A stretch of 64,000 nt of DNA from Lancefieldella parvula (GCA_023300185.1 CP097092.1:930001-994000); one strand, 5' to 3'; positions 35,214 through 45,461 are shown, counted from the first letter of the stretch. Notes: generated by a model from the letters alone, not told the origin. Numbers and translations: made by a program.

Positions 35214-37853
35214 TTACTCGGTACGAGCCACCTGCTCAATGCGATAGCCCTCAAGCTGGTCGCCAGGCTTGATGTCCTGGAAGTTCTCAAGGCCAATACC
35301 GCATTCGTAGCCGGATTTAACGCTCTTAACGTCGTCTTTGAAGCGCCTGAGCGATGCAATCTTTCCATCGTAAACAACAAAGCCGTCACGGATGAGGCGG
35401 ATGTTATCGTCGCGGGAAATCTCACCCTCAGAAATCATGCAGCCGGCAGCAATACCAACCTTAGGTACCTTGAAGGTATCGCGAACTTCAGCAACGCCGG
35501 TCTGGACTTCCTGCTCAGTTGGCTTAAGCATACCAATACGAGCAGCGTCAATCTCTTCGATTGCCTTGTAGATGACGCTATATGTTCTGATTTCAACACC
35601 TACGCGCTCTGCAGCAAGCTTAGCCTTTGCATCTGGACGGACGCCAAAGCCAATGATAATTGCGTTGGATGCATCAGCGAGAACAACGTCTGTCTCGGTA
35701 ATGCCACCAACGGCAGAGTGGATGGTACTAATACGAACCTCGGACTGGTCCATCTTGTCCAGGGAATCCTGGAGAGCCTCGATGGAGCCCTGAACGTCAG
35801 CCTTGATGATGAGGTTGAGTTCCTTGACATCACGGTCAGCCATGGTGTCAAAGAGATTCTCAAGAGTAACGTGCTTAACACGGTTCTGCTCTTCAATACG
35901 AGCCTTAAGGGCGCGCTGATCAGCAAGCTCTCGAGCGTCGCGCTCCTCCTGGAAGACACGGAACTCATCGCCTGCGCCAGGAACGGTTTGCAGACCAAGA
36001 ATCTCAACTGCATCAGAAGGACCAGCAGTAGTAACTGCGTTGCCCTTAGGATCAAGCATTGCGCGAACGCGTCCAAATGCCATACCAGCAACAAGAGCGT
36101 CGCCGATGTGGAGTGTACCGCGTGTAACCAAAACAGTAGCAACAGAGCCACGACCACGGTCAAGCTTAGCCTCAAGAACGTTACCAGACGCAAAGGTGTC
36201 TGGGTTTGCCTTCAGCTCAAGGACATCTGCCTGCAAAAGAATGGTCTCGAGAAGATCGTCGATGCCCAAATTCTGCTTAGCGGAGATGTCAACAAACATG
36301 TTCTGTCCGCCCCACTCCTCAGGAATAACACCATACTCGGTGAGCTCCTGACGAACGCGGGTAGGATCTGCGCCTGGCTTATCAATCTTGTTGACAGCAA
36401 CAACAATTGGAACGCCAGCTGCTTTTGCGTGGTTAATAGACTCAATGGTCTGAGGCATAACGCCGTCGTCTGCAGCAACAATCAAGATGACAATATCGGT
36501 GACCTTTGCACCACGAGCACGCATTGCGGTAAAGGTCTCGTGACCTGGGGTATCAATAAAGGTAATTTCACGGCCGTTAATGGTGACCTGAGAAGCACCG
36601 ATTGCCTGAGTAATGCCGCCAGCCTCGCCAGCTGCAACGCCAGTGTGACGGATTGCGTCCAGAAGCGATGTCTTACCGTGGTCAACGTGACCCATGACGG
36701 TAACTACTGGAGGACGTGGCTTCAAGTCCTTAGGATCGTCGTAGAAGGTGAAGGAATTCTCCTCTTCCTTGGACATGATCTTAATCTGACGACCAAGGTC
36801 ATCAGCAACAATCTCAATAAGCTCATCAGACATGGTCTCGGTGAGCGTCAAAGGGTTGCCAAGGAGGAACAGACGCTTAATGATGTCATTTGCAGGAACA
36901 CCAAGAAGCTCAGCAAGTTCAGAGACAGTTGAGCCCTGAGGAACCTTTACGGTATCAAGCTGGGAAATATCCTGGTCGTTTGCAAGCGCTTCTTCAATAC
37001 GCTGCTCCATAGCAGCCTCTGCAGCCTGCTTCTGACGACGCTCTTTACGCTTTTTACGGCGGCCAGTGGACTCACGGCTTGCCTCTTCAATAGCAACACG
37101 AGCCTCATCTAAAACGCGACTTCTGTTGTAAGCCTCAGCCTCACGCGCCATACGGCTATAACGGTCTTCTCCGTCATCTCCACCGCGACGGTTCTTCTTG
37201 CGCTTACCGTTTGGACGCTCATCAGACATGGAGGCGTCATCGCGCTCATTCTTGAAGTTATGACGAGAAGGAGCACCACTTGCATCGCTTGCATTAGCGC
37301 GAGCGTGATTTCTTGGTCCCTTCTCAGCCTTCTTCTGAGCAGCAGACTCTGCAGCCTGCTGTTTCAAAACCTCTTCCTGCTGAGCAATCTGATCAAGCAG
37401 GTTATTGAAAGAAGGAGCGGCCTTAGGCGCAGTGTCCTTTACGCGATTACGCTCAGCCTCTTCAGCCTCAAGACGCTTCTTCTCTTCCTCAGCGCGACGG
37501 CGCTCCTCTTCTTTCTTACGAGCAGCCTCTTCTTTTGCGCGCTTCTTCTCTTCTTCAGCACGCTCAGCTTCACGTCTTGCCTCTGCAGCAAGACGCTCAG
37601 CCTCTGCTGCCTCTGCAGCAGCCTTTGCCTCTTTGGCAGCAGCCTCTTCCTCGGCAGCCTTCTGAGCTGCGATTTCAGCGGCGCGAGCCTCCATAATAGG
37701 CTGGAGTTTCTTACGAACAATAGAAATATATGCATCTTCAAGCGTAGAAGAAGCAGACTTTGCAGGAATCTTCATGTCCGCAAGGTGCTCGAGCAATTCT
37801 TTGCTCTGCATACCATATTCTTTGGCAAGGTCATGTACACGCATTTTTGCCAT
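35214..37853 (-). CDS. infB: Translation initiation factor IF-2
   Basis: 879 residues. N-terminal IF2-N domain (RVHDLAKEYGMQSKELLEHL), a long charged helical Glu/Lys/Ala/Arg-rich region (about 60-160), a second IF2-N motif, then the GTPase domain (GHVDHGKTSLLD, DTPGHETF, NKIDKPGAD) and the domains that bind initiator tRNA. GTP hydrolysis joins the ribosomal subunits. Start ATG 37853 with GAAGG upstream. No ylxR gene lies between nusA and infB, only a 43-base gap. Confidence 0.97.
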   Translation of the reverse strand: MAKMRVHDLAKEYGMQSKELLEHLADMKIPAKSASSTLEDAYISIVRKKLQPIMEARAAEIAAQKAAEEEAAAKEAKAAAEAAEAERLAAEARREAERAEEEKKRAKEEAARKKEEERRRAEEEKKRLEAEEAERNRVKDTAPKAAPSFNNLLDQIAQQEEVLKQQAAESAAQKKAEKGPRNHARANASDASGAPSRHNFKNERDDASMSDERPNGKRKKNRRGGDDGEDRYSRMAREAEAYNRSRVLDEARVAIEEASRESTGRRKKRKERRQKQAAEAAMEQRIEEALANDQDISQLDTVKVPQGSTVSELAELLGVPANDIIKRLFLLGNPLTLTETMSDELIEIVADDLGRQIKIMSKEEENSFTFYDDPKDLKPRPPVVTVMGHVDHGKTSLLDAIRHTGVAAGEAGGITQAIGASQVTINGREITFIDTPGHETFTAMRARGAKVTDIVILIVAADDGVMPQTIESINHAKAAGVPIVVAVNKIDKPGADPTRVRQELTEYGVIPEEWGGQNMFVDISAKQNLGIDDLLETILLQADVLELKANPDTFASGNVLEAKLDRGRGSVATVLVTRGTLHIGDALVAGMAFGRVRAMLDPKGNAVTTAGPSDAVEILGLQTVPGAGDEFRVFQEERDARELADQRALKARIEEQNRVKHVTLENLFDTMADRDVKELNLIIKADVQGSIEALQDSLDKMDQSEVRISTIHSAVGGITETDVVLADASNAIIIGFGVRPDAKAKLAAERVGVEIRTYSVIYKAIEEIDAARIGMLKPTEQEVQTGVAEVRDTFKVPKVGIAAGCMISEGEISRDDNIRLIRDGFVVYDGKIASLRRFKDDVKSVKSGYECGIGLENFQDIKPGDQLEGYRIEQVARTE

Positions 37854-37896
37854 ATATGAAAACCTTCCGGTTGACGGGATAGTTACAGGTAGTTGC

Positions 37897-39138
37897 CTAG
37901 ATCAGTGAGTCTGGATCGGAAGAAATCTCTGCATTCTCCATGTCATCATGAATGCCGCAGAAATCAGAACCAGGTCTTGCCATATTGCGGCAAGGAGTTC
38001 CATTAGGGCTCACATACTTGCAACGATGAGCAATCTCTTCCTCGTCAACAGTCTCTTCAACAACCTCAGGAAGGTTGTTCAAAATGCTTGCAGCAAGGGA
38101 CTCGTTCTTGATGTCAATGTGAAGACCAGTTAGGCGAGCAGCAAGACGAGCGTTCTGGCCCTCTTTACCAATAGCCAAAGACAGCTGGTCATCAGGGACA
38201 ATAACGGTTGCGTGTCCTGTGGCACCATCAACAATAACGCGAGAAACACGTGCAGGTGAAAGCGCAGATGCAACGCAACGAGCAGCATCGTCAAACCAAG
38301 GCACAACGTCTACGCGCTCTCCACGAAGCTCAGAAACTACGGTGCGAACACGGCTGCCCTTAGGACCAACGCAAGCACCAACTGGATCAAGGCGCTCATC
38401 AACGGAAGAAACAGCAATCTTAGAACGGACGCCAGCCTCACGAGCAATGGAGCGAATGCTTACGACACCGTCATAAACCTCTGGAACCTCAAGCTCAAAG
38501 AGGCGACGGATAAGATCTGGGTGAGTACGAGAAACAACAATTGGTGGACGCTGACGCTCACCACGAACTGCAGGCTGAGTTGCATTAGGATCGCGAACGT
38601 CTACGATAATTGCTTTAATGCGCTGGTTGTGAAGGTAACGCTCACCTGCTGGACGCTCATCGCGCTCATCAGGGAAACGACGCTGGTCAAAGTGTGGAAG
38701 CTCTGCCTCAACACCCTCACGAATCTTAATGATGGTGAAATCAGGAGTGGACTGAAGAACAGTACCTGTGATGATGTCACCAATGCGGCCACGGAACTCA
38801 TCATAAATCTGAGCACGAGCGGCATTGCGCACAAGGGTCTTAATCTCTGCCTTAGCATGCTGTGCAGCAATACGGCTGGTATCTGGAGGAGTTACGTCCA
38901 CCTCGTCAAACTCAGTGTACAGACCGGTCTCCTCATCTGGCTCACCCTTAGGGACAAGCTCGTAGACGTAGACACGGCCAGTAGCCCTATCAATGGTGAC
39001 ACGGGCGCCAAAATCAAGATGAAGGACGTCAGCATAGCTTTTTGCCAGAGACTGCTCCAAACGGTCCAGAAGATACAACTCATCGATGTGCTTCTCCTGG
39101 CAAAGCAACATCAAAGCTTCCATCATTTCAGATGCCAT
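37897..39138 (-). CDS. nusA: Transcription termination/antitermination factor NusA with zinc-finger-like C-terminal tail
   Basis: 413 residues. N-terminal RNA-polymerase-binding domain, S1 domain (GRIGDIITGTVLQSTPDFTIIKI), KH1 (GVRSKIAVSS, GACVGPKGSRVRTV) and KH2 (LAIGKEGQNARLAARL) are complete. After KH2 there is an added tail with CKYVSPNGTPCRN and CGIHDD, spaced like a small Cys3-His zinc site. Some actinobacterial NusA proteins lack E. coli's AR domains; the cysteine-rich tail is not part of the standard family. It may substitute for the missing YlxR, but that is speculation. Confidence 0.93.
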   Translation of the reverse strand: MASEMMEALMLLCQEKHIDELYLLDRLEQSLAKSYADVLHLDFGARVTIDRATGRVYVYELVPKGEPDEETGLYTEFDEVDVTPPDTSRIAAQHAKAEIKTLVRNAARAQIYDEFRGRIGDIITGTVLQSTPDFTIIKIREGVEAELPHFDQRRFPDERDERPAGERYLHNQRIKAIIVDVRDPNATQPAVRGERQRPPIVVSRTHPDLIRRLFELEVPEVYDGVVSIRSIAREAGVRSKIAVSSVDERLDPVGACVGPKGSRVRTVVSELRGERVDVVPWFDDAARCVASALSPARVSRVIVDGATGHATVIVPDDQLSLAIGKEGQNARLAARLTGLHIDIKNESLAASILNNLPEVVEETVDEEEIAHRCKYVSPNGTPCRNMARPGSDFCGIHDDMENAEISSDPDSLI

Positions 39139-39154
39139 GAATAATCCTCTCTAT

Positions 39155-39649
39155 CTACTTCTTGGCTGAGGCCGAGAAATCAAAAACTGGTTTAATAACG
39201 CACTTCTTTAACTCAGACAAATCAACAGTACAGACCTCGTCTTCAGTCTGGATTGAGATAGTTGTACCCTCAATGCCCAAGAGTTTGCCGGTAAATTTAC
39301 GGCGTCCCTCTGTGGCGGTAGTCTGAAGCTGAATCTCTTCCCCTGCAAAGCGCTCAAAGTCTTTTGCGCGGCGAAGTGGACGAGCCATTCCTGGAGAAGA
39401 AACCTCCAAGGTAAATGATGCTGGGAAAGGATCAAGCTCATCGATGGTATCTGAGATCCATGATGTTTCCTGAGCAACCTCATCAAGAGAAATGGTCTCT
39501 GCCTTCTCGTCATCATGGTCAATTCTTACTCTGACCACAGGATTCTTAGAAGAACCAACAATCTCAACATCAACAATATCAATGTGGTGATTGAGTGCAG
39601 CCTGCTCGAGTGCGGACAAGATTTTCTGTGTTGCACCTTCGTTTTGCAT
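39155..39649 (-). CDS. rimP: Ribosome maturation factor RimP
   Basis: 164 residues. VRVRIDHDDE and the LEVSSPGMARPLRRAKDFERF motif are diagnostic of RimP, needed for 30S assembly. First gene of rimP-nusA-infB; start ATG 39649 is preceded by AGGAGG. The gap to nusA is 16 bases. Confidence 0.95.
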   Translation of the reverse strand: MQNEGATQKILSALEQAALNHHIDIVDVEIVGSSKNPVVRVRIDHDDEKAETISLDEVAQETSWISDTIDELDPFPASFTLEVSSPGMARPLRRAKDFERFAGEEIQLQTTATEGRRKFTGKLLGIEGTTISIQTEDEVCTVDLSELKKCVIKPVFDFSASAKK

Positions 39650-39675
39650 TTGACCTCCTCATCTACATACAGAAA

Positions 39676-39761
39676 GGAAGCGGGGTCAAAACTCAACCCC
39701 ACTTCCAACTAATAACAACTACGTTTAGAGATATCTTACGAGATAAAGGGCTTCTCGTCAA
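39676..39761 (-). promoter_or_regulatory. Promoter and leader hairpin of the rimP-nusA-infB operon
   Basis: On the minus strand TTGACG (plus 39756-39761), a 17-bp spacer and TAAGAT (plus 39733-39738). In the leader a stem-loop, GGAAGTGGGG / CCCCGCTTCC (plus 39676-39706), is followed by CTTTC. It could be a weak attenuator, or it could end leuS read-through transcripts. Confidence 0.7.
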
Positions 39762-39773
39762 GTGTTTTTGCTG

Positions 39774-42347
39774 TTAGGCAACGATATTCACAAGTCGACC
39801 CTTAACAACAATGACTTTTCTAATCTCTTTACCCTCAAGCTGATCGGCAATTGCCTCAGTTGCGGCCGCAGTGAGCTCTTCCTCAGAAGCATCGGCAGAG
39901 ACCTCAATGCGAGCGCGGACCTTACCCTTAAGCTGAACAGCAATTTCAACGGTATTGCTCTTTGCCTGCTCTGGGTCAAACTCTGGCCAAGGCTGGTGAT
40001 AGACAGGCGTGTCTTTACCCAGAGCCTCGTGGCTGAGCTCCTCAGCCCAGTGAGGAATAATTGGAGCCAGCATGGCAACAACATCATTTGCAACCTTGTA
40101 GCAAAGTGCAGCATCTCTAGACTCTGCAGGAACCTCGTTGATATAGGCGCTTGCCGCATTAACCAGCTCCATGACTGCAGAAATAGCAGTGTTGAACTGA
40201 CCCTTGTCAAACTCAGTGGTGCAGCGGATTCCCATAGCATTGAGGACGCGGTTGAGCTCAAGCGACTTTGCATCCAAAGCTGTGTGGTCGAGTACGGCAG
40301 AAGCATCAGCGGTGCGAGAGAGTTCCCAAACCACACGCCAAGCACGCTTGATAAAGCGGTTTGCACCTGCAACGACCTTCTCGTCCCAGTCAAAATCCTT
40401 CTCTGGTGGAGCAACAAAGAGAATGGCAAGACGCATCGTATCTGCACCATAAGGCTCAATGACAGAGCTTGGAGGCACAACGTTACCCTTTGACTTTGAC
40501 ATGGTGTCGCCGTGCTCATCCTTGACCATGCCCTGGGTCATCAGGTTCTTAAATGGCTCGTCAATAGCAATCATGCCCAGGTCACGAAGGACCTTAGTAA
40601 AGAAACGAGAATACAGAAGGTGCAGAATTGCGTGCTCAATGCCGCCAATGTAGTTATCTACCGGCATCCAGCGGTCCACTGACTCTTTAGAGAAAGGAAG
40701 CTCGGTGTTGTGTGGATCGCAGTAGCGCAGATAATACCAGCTAGAGCAAGTGAACGTGTCCATGGTATCAGTGATACGCTTGGCGGGCTTGCCGCACTTT
40801 GGACAGGTAGTCTCTACAAACTCCTTGCACTCAGCAAGAGTATCTCCTGCCGCCAAATCAAGATTATCTGGAAGCGTAACAGGGAGCTGGTCATAAGGAA
40901 CAGGGACGTCACCACAGCAATCGCAATGAATCATAGGAATTGGATTGCCCCAATAACGCTGCCTTGAGATGAGCCAGTCACGAAGGCGGAACTGAACAGT
41001 TCTACGTCCAACGTTGTGCTCAGTCAGATAGGCAACAACGGCCTCTTCTGCCTCGGAATGCTTACCACCGCGAAGTCCGGTGAAAGGACCAGACTGGACA
41101 AGAATACCAACGGTATCCATTGGTCCGTCCCAGTCAACGGAGGTTACCTTGTACTCGGAAACTCCCTTGAGCTCCTCGTAAATATCAGTTCCCTCTTCGC
41201 AAATGATAGGAACAATAGGCAGGTCATACTTCTTAGCAAAGTCAAAGTCGCGTTTATCGCCTGATGGAACACCCATAACGGCGCCAGTACCATAGTCGAG
41301 AAGGACGTAGTCAGCAACCCAAATTGGTACGGTCTGTCCGGTAACAGGGTTAATTGCATAACGGCCTGTGAATACACCGTGTTTCTCGCGGTCTGTACCC
41401 TGGCGATCAATGGAAGAAACCTTTACAGCCTCCTCGTGAAGAGCGTCAAAGGCAGCCTTGTACTCTGAATCCCCTACCAGCTCAGCAGCAAGCTTGGACT
41501 CTGGTGGAAGCAGCATGAAGGTACAGCCGTAGATGGTGTCTGCACGAGTGGTAAAGACGGTCATCTTGGTATCGGTTGGTGTGACACCGTCAGTATCTGC
41601 CAGGGTGAAGTCAATCTCTGCACCCTCGGAGCGTCCAATCCAGTTTGCCTGCATGGCACGAACACGCTCTGGCCAGCCCTCAAGCTGGTCAAGGTCATCA
41701 AGGAGCTCCTGAGCATAATCAGTGATGCGCAGGTACCACTGAGAGAGCTCACGCTTCTCTGGAACTGCACCACAACGCCAGCATTTACCGTTAACTACCT
41801 GCTCGTTTGCAAGAACAGTTTTATCGTTAGGACACCAGTTAACAGGGCTCGTTGCACGATATACCAGACCCTTCTCAAGCATCTTGAGGAAGATCCACTG
41901 GCCCCACTTGTAATACTCAGGGTCGCAGGTGTTAAACATGCGGTCTTTGTCGTAAGCAAAGCCCATACGGAACATGGTTTTTACAGCCTGGTCAATATTC
42001 TTATGGGTCCACACAGAAGGCTGAGTATTGTGCTTAATAGCAGCGTTTTCTGCAGGAAGACCGAAAGCGTCAAAGCCCATTGGATGCAAAACATCAAAGC
42101 CACGCATACGAGCCTGACGAGCCATAGCATCGCCAATGGTATAGTTACGAGCGTGACCCATGTGAAGATCGCCCGAAGGATAAGGGAACATCTCTAGAAC
42201 GTATTTTTTAGGCCTTGAGCTGTCTTCTTCTGTCTTGTAAAGATTCTGCTCTTCCCAGACACGCTGCCACTTAGTTTCAATGGCCTCAGCGTCGTAGGCA
42301 GGAAAATCACCTGTATCGGTTACGTTCTGTACTTCCTCGTTTTCCAC
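39774..42347 (-). CDS. leuS: Leucyl-tRNA synthetase
   Basis: 857 residues, class I synthetase. HIGH motif in GDLHMGHARN, editing domain, KMSKS motif in DTMSKSKGNV, and a zinc-binding CDCCGD. The start is GTG 42347 with AGGGGA just upstream; a longer frame to ATG 42410 would add 21 unconserved residues with no ribosome-binding site. It charges tRNA-Leu. Between guaB and leuS there is a strong hairpin but no T-box. Confidence 0.96.
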   Translation of the reverse strand: MENEEVQNVTDTGDFPAYDAEAIETKWQRVWEEQNLYKTEEDSSRPKKYVLEMFPYPSGDLHMGHARNYTIGDAMARQARMRGFDVLHPMGFDAFGLPAENAAIKHNTQPSVWTHKNIDQAVKTMFRMGFAYDKDRMFNTCDPEYYKWGQWIFLKMLEKGLVYRATSPVNWCPNDKTVLANEQVVNGKCWRCGAVPEKRELSQWYLRITDYAQELLDDLDQLEGWPERVRAMQANWIGRSEGAEIDFTLADTDGVTPTDTKMTVFTTRADTIYGCTFMLLPPESKLAAELVGDSEYKAAFDALHEEAVKVSSIDRQGTDREKHGVFTGRYAINPVTGQTVPIWVADYVLLDYGTGAVMGVPSGDKRDFDFAKKYDLPIVPIICEEGTDIYEELKGVSEYKVTSVDWDGPMDTVGILVQSGPFTGLRGGKHSEAEEAVVAYLTEHNVGRRTVQFRLRDWLISRQRYWGNPIPMIHCDCCGDVPVPYDQLPVTLPDNLDLAAGDTLAECKEFVETTCPKCGKPAKRITDTMDTFTCSSWYYLRYCDPHNTELPFSKESVDRWMPVDNYIGGIEHAILHLLYSRFFTKVLRDLGMIAIDEPFKNLMTQGMVKDEHGDTMSKSKGNVVPPSSVIEPYGADTMRLAILFVAPPEKDFDWDEKVVAGANRFIKRAWRVVWELSRTADASAVLDHTALDAKSLELNRVLNAMGIRCTTEFDKGQFNTAISAVMELVNAASAYINEVPAESRDAALCYKVANDVVAMLAPIIPHWAEELSHEALGKDTPVYHQPWPEFDPEQAKSNTVEIAVQLKGKVRARIEVSADASEEELTAAATEAIADQLEGKEIRKVIVVKGRLVNIVA

Positions 42348-42370
42348 GAGTTCCCCTTTCTTATAGCGAT

Positions 42371-42399
42371 GCGTCACCAAGCAAAATACTTGGTGACGC
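42371..42399 (-). other. Perfect hairpin between guaB and leuS
   Basis: GCGTCACCAAG / CTTGGTGACGC, 11-bp perfect stem with a 7-base loop, 24 bases upstream of the leuS start. No T run follows on the minus strand, so it is either a processing/stability element or a regulatory hairpin, not a standard terminator. Confidence 0.6.
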
Positions 42400-42422
42400 C
42401 AGTAGTCCATAAATCCTGTGAG

Positions 42423-43946
42423 CTACGAACGGAAATTGTAACTGACCTGCTGGTTTGAGTCTTTCAGCAAGACGTCGTGTGCGCCACCCTCAACAATTGA
42501 AGTTGAAGAGACAAGCGTAATCTTTGCCTTATCGCGAAGCTCTGGAATATCAAGAGCGCCACAGTTGCACATAGTGGACTTGACCTTCAGAAGCGAAGCC
42601 TCAACGCCGTCCTTCAGAGGACCTGCGTATGGAACGTAAGAGTCAACGCCCTCAACAAAGGAAAGACCGCGCTTGTTGCCGCCAAGATCGTAGCGCTGCC
42701 AGTTACGAGCACGAGCAGAGCCTTCGCCCCAGTACTCCTTCATGTAGGAGCCGTTGACAATCACGCGATCTGATGGGCTCTCATCAAAACGAGCAAAGTA
42801 ACGACCAAGCATCATAAAGTCAGAGCCCATAGCAAGAGCAAGGGTCATGTGGTAATCGTAGACAATTCCACCGTCAGAGCAGATTGGAATATAGACGCCA
42901 GTCTCCTCAAAGTACTGATCGCGAGCGCGAGCAACATCAATGACAGAAGTTGCCTGACCACGACCAATGCCCTTCTGCTCACGAGTGATGCAGATAGAAC
43001 CGCCGCCGATACCAATCTTGATAAAGTCAGCGCCAGCCTCTGCTAAGAAGCGGAAGCCCTCAGCATCTACAACGTTACCTGCGCCAATCTTGACGGAATC
43101 ACCGTAAGTTGCACGAACCCACTCAAGCGTGCGCTTCTGCCACTCGGAATAACCCTCAGAAGAGTCAATGCATAAAACATCAGCGCCTGCGTCAACAAGC
43201 AGAGGAACGCGAGTCTCATAGTCACGAGTATTAATACCAGCGCCAACCATGTAGCGCTTAGAGTCATCAAGAAGCTCATCTGGGGCAGACTTGTGGGAAT
43301 CATAATCCTTGCGGAATACAAGGCTGACCAGATGGCCGTTCTTATCGACAATAGGAAGGGTGTTGAGCTTGTTGTCCCAGATAAGGTCATTTGCCTCTTT
43401 AAGGGTCGTATCCTCAGCTGCGGTAATGAGCTTATCAGCTGGGGTCATAAACTCAGAAACAAGCTTAGAGCGATCATCGCGAGAAGGACGATAATCACGA
43501 GAGGTAACAATACCTACAAGCTTACCGCGAGAAGTGCCGTCATCAGTGACAGGCATGGTGGAGTGACCAGTCTTCTCTTTAAGATCAAGCACGTCACCAA
43601 GGGTCATCTCTGGAGTGAGTGTTGAGTCAGAGACAACAAAGCCTGCCTTGTAGCTCTTAACCTCACGAACCATCTGAGCCTCATCCTCAGCGGACTGAGA
43701 GCCATAAATAAAGGCAATGCCACCCTGTTGGGCCAAGGCAATTGCCAGACGAGGACCAGAAACTGACTGCATTACTGCAGAAACCATAGGAATGTTGAGC
43801 TCAATTGCGCTTTTCTCGCCACGCTTAAACTTTACCAGAGGAGTCTTCAAAGAAACATTTGCGGGGATGTTCTCAGCTGATGAATAGCCAGGAACCAAAA
43901 GATACTCAGAAAATGTATGCGATTCGCCTTCGAAGAACTTTGCCAT
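42423..43946 (-). CDS. guaB: Inosine-5'-monophosphate dehydrogenase
   Basis: 507 residues. TIM-barrel IMPDH: VSAVMQS at the start, two CBS domains (about residues 105-230), then VDAGADVLCID, KIGIGGGSICITREQKGIGRG with the catalytic cysteine, and the flap KRGLSFVEGVDSYVPYAGPL. It oxidises IMP to XMP, committing purines to GMP. The active-site ICITRE differs slightly from the common ICTTR; the cysteine is kept. It has its own extended -10 promoter. Confidence 0.94.
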   Translation of the reverse strand: MAKFFEGESHTFSEYLLVPGYSSAENIPANVSLKTPLVKFKRGEKSAIELNIPMVSAVMQSVSGPRLAIALAQQGGIAFIYGSQSAEDEAQMVREVKSYKAGFVVSDSTLTPEMTLGDVLDLKEKTGHSTMPVTDDGTSRGKLVGIVTSRDYRPSRDDRSKLVSEFMTPADKLITAAEDTTLKEANDLIWDNKLNTLPIVDKNGHLVSLVFRKDYDSHKSAPDELLDDSKRYMVGAGINTRDYETRVPLLVDAGADVLCIDSSEGYSEWQKRTLEWVRATYGDSVKIGAGNVVDAEGFRFLAEAGADFIKIGIGGGSICITREQKGIGRGQATSVIDVARARDQYFEETGVYIPICSDGGIVYDYHMTLALAMGSDFMMLGRYFARFDESPSDRVIVNGSYMKEYWGEGSARARNWQRYDLGGNKRGLSFVEGVDSYVPYAGPLKDGVEASLLKVKSTMCNCGALDIPELRDKAKITLVSSTSIVEGGAHDVLLKDSNQQVSYNFRS

Positions 43947-43995
43947 TGTTTTTGGCTCCCTCCTGACCTACCGGTCATGCTCAACGTGTTTTGGC

Positions 43996-44001
43996 ATTGT
44001 A
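43996..44001 (-). promoter_or_regulatory. -10 element of guaB
   Basis: Minus strand reads TGGTACAAT, an extended -10 about 50 bases before the guaB start; TTAAAT 18 bases upstream is a weak -35 candidate. Confidence 0.55.
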
Positions 44002-44021
44002 CCACCAGTGGAGCTAATTAT

Positions 44022-45329
44022 TTAATTTGAACTCCCACTTGAAGCAATAACATCCTCAAAGTTAACAGCAATGTCATGTTTAGTAGGAACCCACTCAACC
44101 TTTTTGAACAAAGCTGCAACGGTAATAGGGATATACGTCATCATAAAAATAGGGAACGTAAAGAGATTGGTAAAAATACGCCACTTCTTCTTTACATGGA
44201 AATGCTTGTACTCCGAGATAGTGGTAATAAGCGCCAAAATAAAGAAGACCACATACATCGAGAAAACCGTCATGACCAAAGATCCCACACTCATAGCAAT
44301 CTCTGCGTCAGTAGCAACGAAGCCGTGGCTCAAATAGCCAACTAGCATGTAAGTACCATTAATAAAGGCTGAAAGCAGTGTCAAAATCATGCCTGGCGCA
44401 ATGGTCATGAGCATGTCGTATGAAGCAAACTGACCCTTAAAAATACCCTTAATAAGATCAAAACCATACGAGAAGAACACCTGGTAAAAGCCTTTTGTCC
44501 AACGCATACGCTGTGTCCATGACGCCTTGAAAGTTAAAGGCTGCTCATCAAAGAACTCTGCAGGCGCATAACCGATTTGAATATTGTGAGCGCTGCAGAA
44601 GGTGGAGAACTGAATATCCTCGGTGAGGGTATGGAAATCCCATCCATGCATACCTTTAATAATGCGAGAAGAAACCATCCAGCCGGAACCAGAAACAGCG
44701 CAGCTGGTGCCCATCATCATACGGGCGTTATTCAAGAACTTTGCCTCACGCATAAACCAGGTTGCGTATGCAGAGCTTACCCAGCTGGAATCAAAGTTCT
44801 TTGAGTTTCTGTAGCTGGTACAGACAAGATATCCGGCATCAAAAGCCTGGTTCATAATCTTCAGGTAGCTTGGAGAAACCAGATTATCGGCGTCCATAAT
44901 AATGAATGCCTCGTATTTGTCGCCGTACTCATTAAGAATGCGGTCAAAGCCGTAATCCATAACCCAGCTCTTACCTTTACGAGCAAGGTCATTACGCTCC
45001 CAAGTAATTGCTCCAGCTTTTCTTGCTTCTTCAGCTGTTTTATCGGTACAAGCATCTGCAACAACAAAGACATCCATCAGCTCTCGAGGATAATCCTGAG
45101 AAAGAATGGACCTGACAAGGTTGCCAATAACTGGCTCTTCATTGTGGGCAGCAATAAAGAAAGCATAGCGGTGCTGCTTTTTTGCCTCTGGCAGTTTTAC
45201 CTCACCCTTAACTAAAACACGAAGGATATACACAATTTGATAGAAGTATGCGAGTGTAAAGAAAAGCCAGATAATAAAGTTAAAAACAACGATTGGAGTG
45301 ATACCGAGTCTGTTAAATTGCAATGGCAT
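44022..45329 (-). CDS. Membrane GT2-family glycosyltransferase
   Basis: 435 residues. An N-terminal transmembrane helix (about residues 8-40), a GT2 catalytic domain with FIAAHNEEPVIGNLV, DADNLV (metal-binding DxD) and the processive QRMRW motif, then three to four C-terminal transmembrane helices. Such enzymes polymerise or attach sugars to surface glycans or lipids. It is alone between guaB and the ABC exporter, so the product is unknown; hyaluronan- or poly-GlcNAc-like synthases share this plan. Confidence 0.88.
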   Translation of the reverse strand: MPLQFNRLGITPIVVFNFIIWLFFTLAYFYQIVYILRVLVKGEVKLPEAKKQHRYAFFIAAHNEEPVIGNLVRSILSQDYPRELMDVFVVADACTDKTAEEARKAGAITWERNDLARKGKSWVMDYGFDRILNEYGDKYEAFIIMDADNLVSPSYLKIMNQAFDAGYLVCTSYRNSKNFDSSWVSSAYATWFMREAKFLNNARMMMGTSCAVSGSGWMVSSRIIKGMHGWDFHTLTEDIQFSTFCSAHNIQIGYAPAEFFDEQPLTFKASWTQRMRWTKGFYQVFFSYGFDLIKGIFKGQFASYDMLMTIAPGMILTLLSAFINGTYMLVGYLSHGFVATDAEIAMSVGSLVMTVFSMYVVFFILALITTISEYKHFHVKKKWRIFTNLFTFPIFMMTYIPITVAALFKKVEWVPTKHDIAVNFEDVIASSGSSN

Positions 45330-45461
45330 ATATCCCTACGCTCCAAACTCAAGGCAAATATGTTTTATCAGCCAAAACCTTTCGATAAACAATTACCTTA
45401 CAATCTTAGCGCAACGAAAGGGTCAAAGCGCCCAAGCCTTTGAATCTATTTTTCTCCCACA

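Noticed and set aside
35718..36932. Long open frame on the plus strand inside infB
   Set aside because: Antisense to IF-2; low-complexity composition produced by infB codon use, with no start signal.
42371..42399. T-box or attenuator for leuS
   Set aside because: The hairpin is perfect, but no specifier, no T-box sequence and no T run are present.
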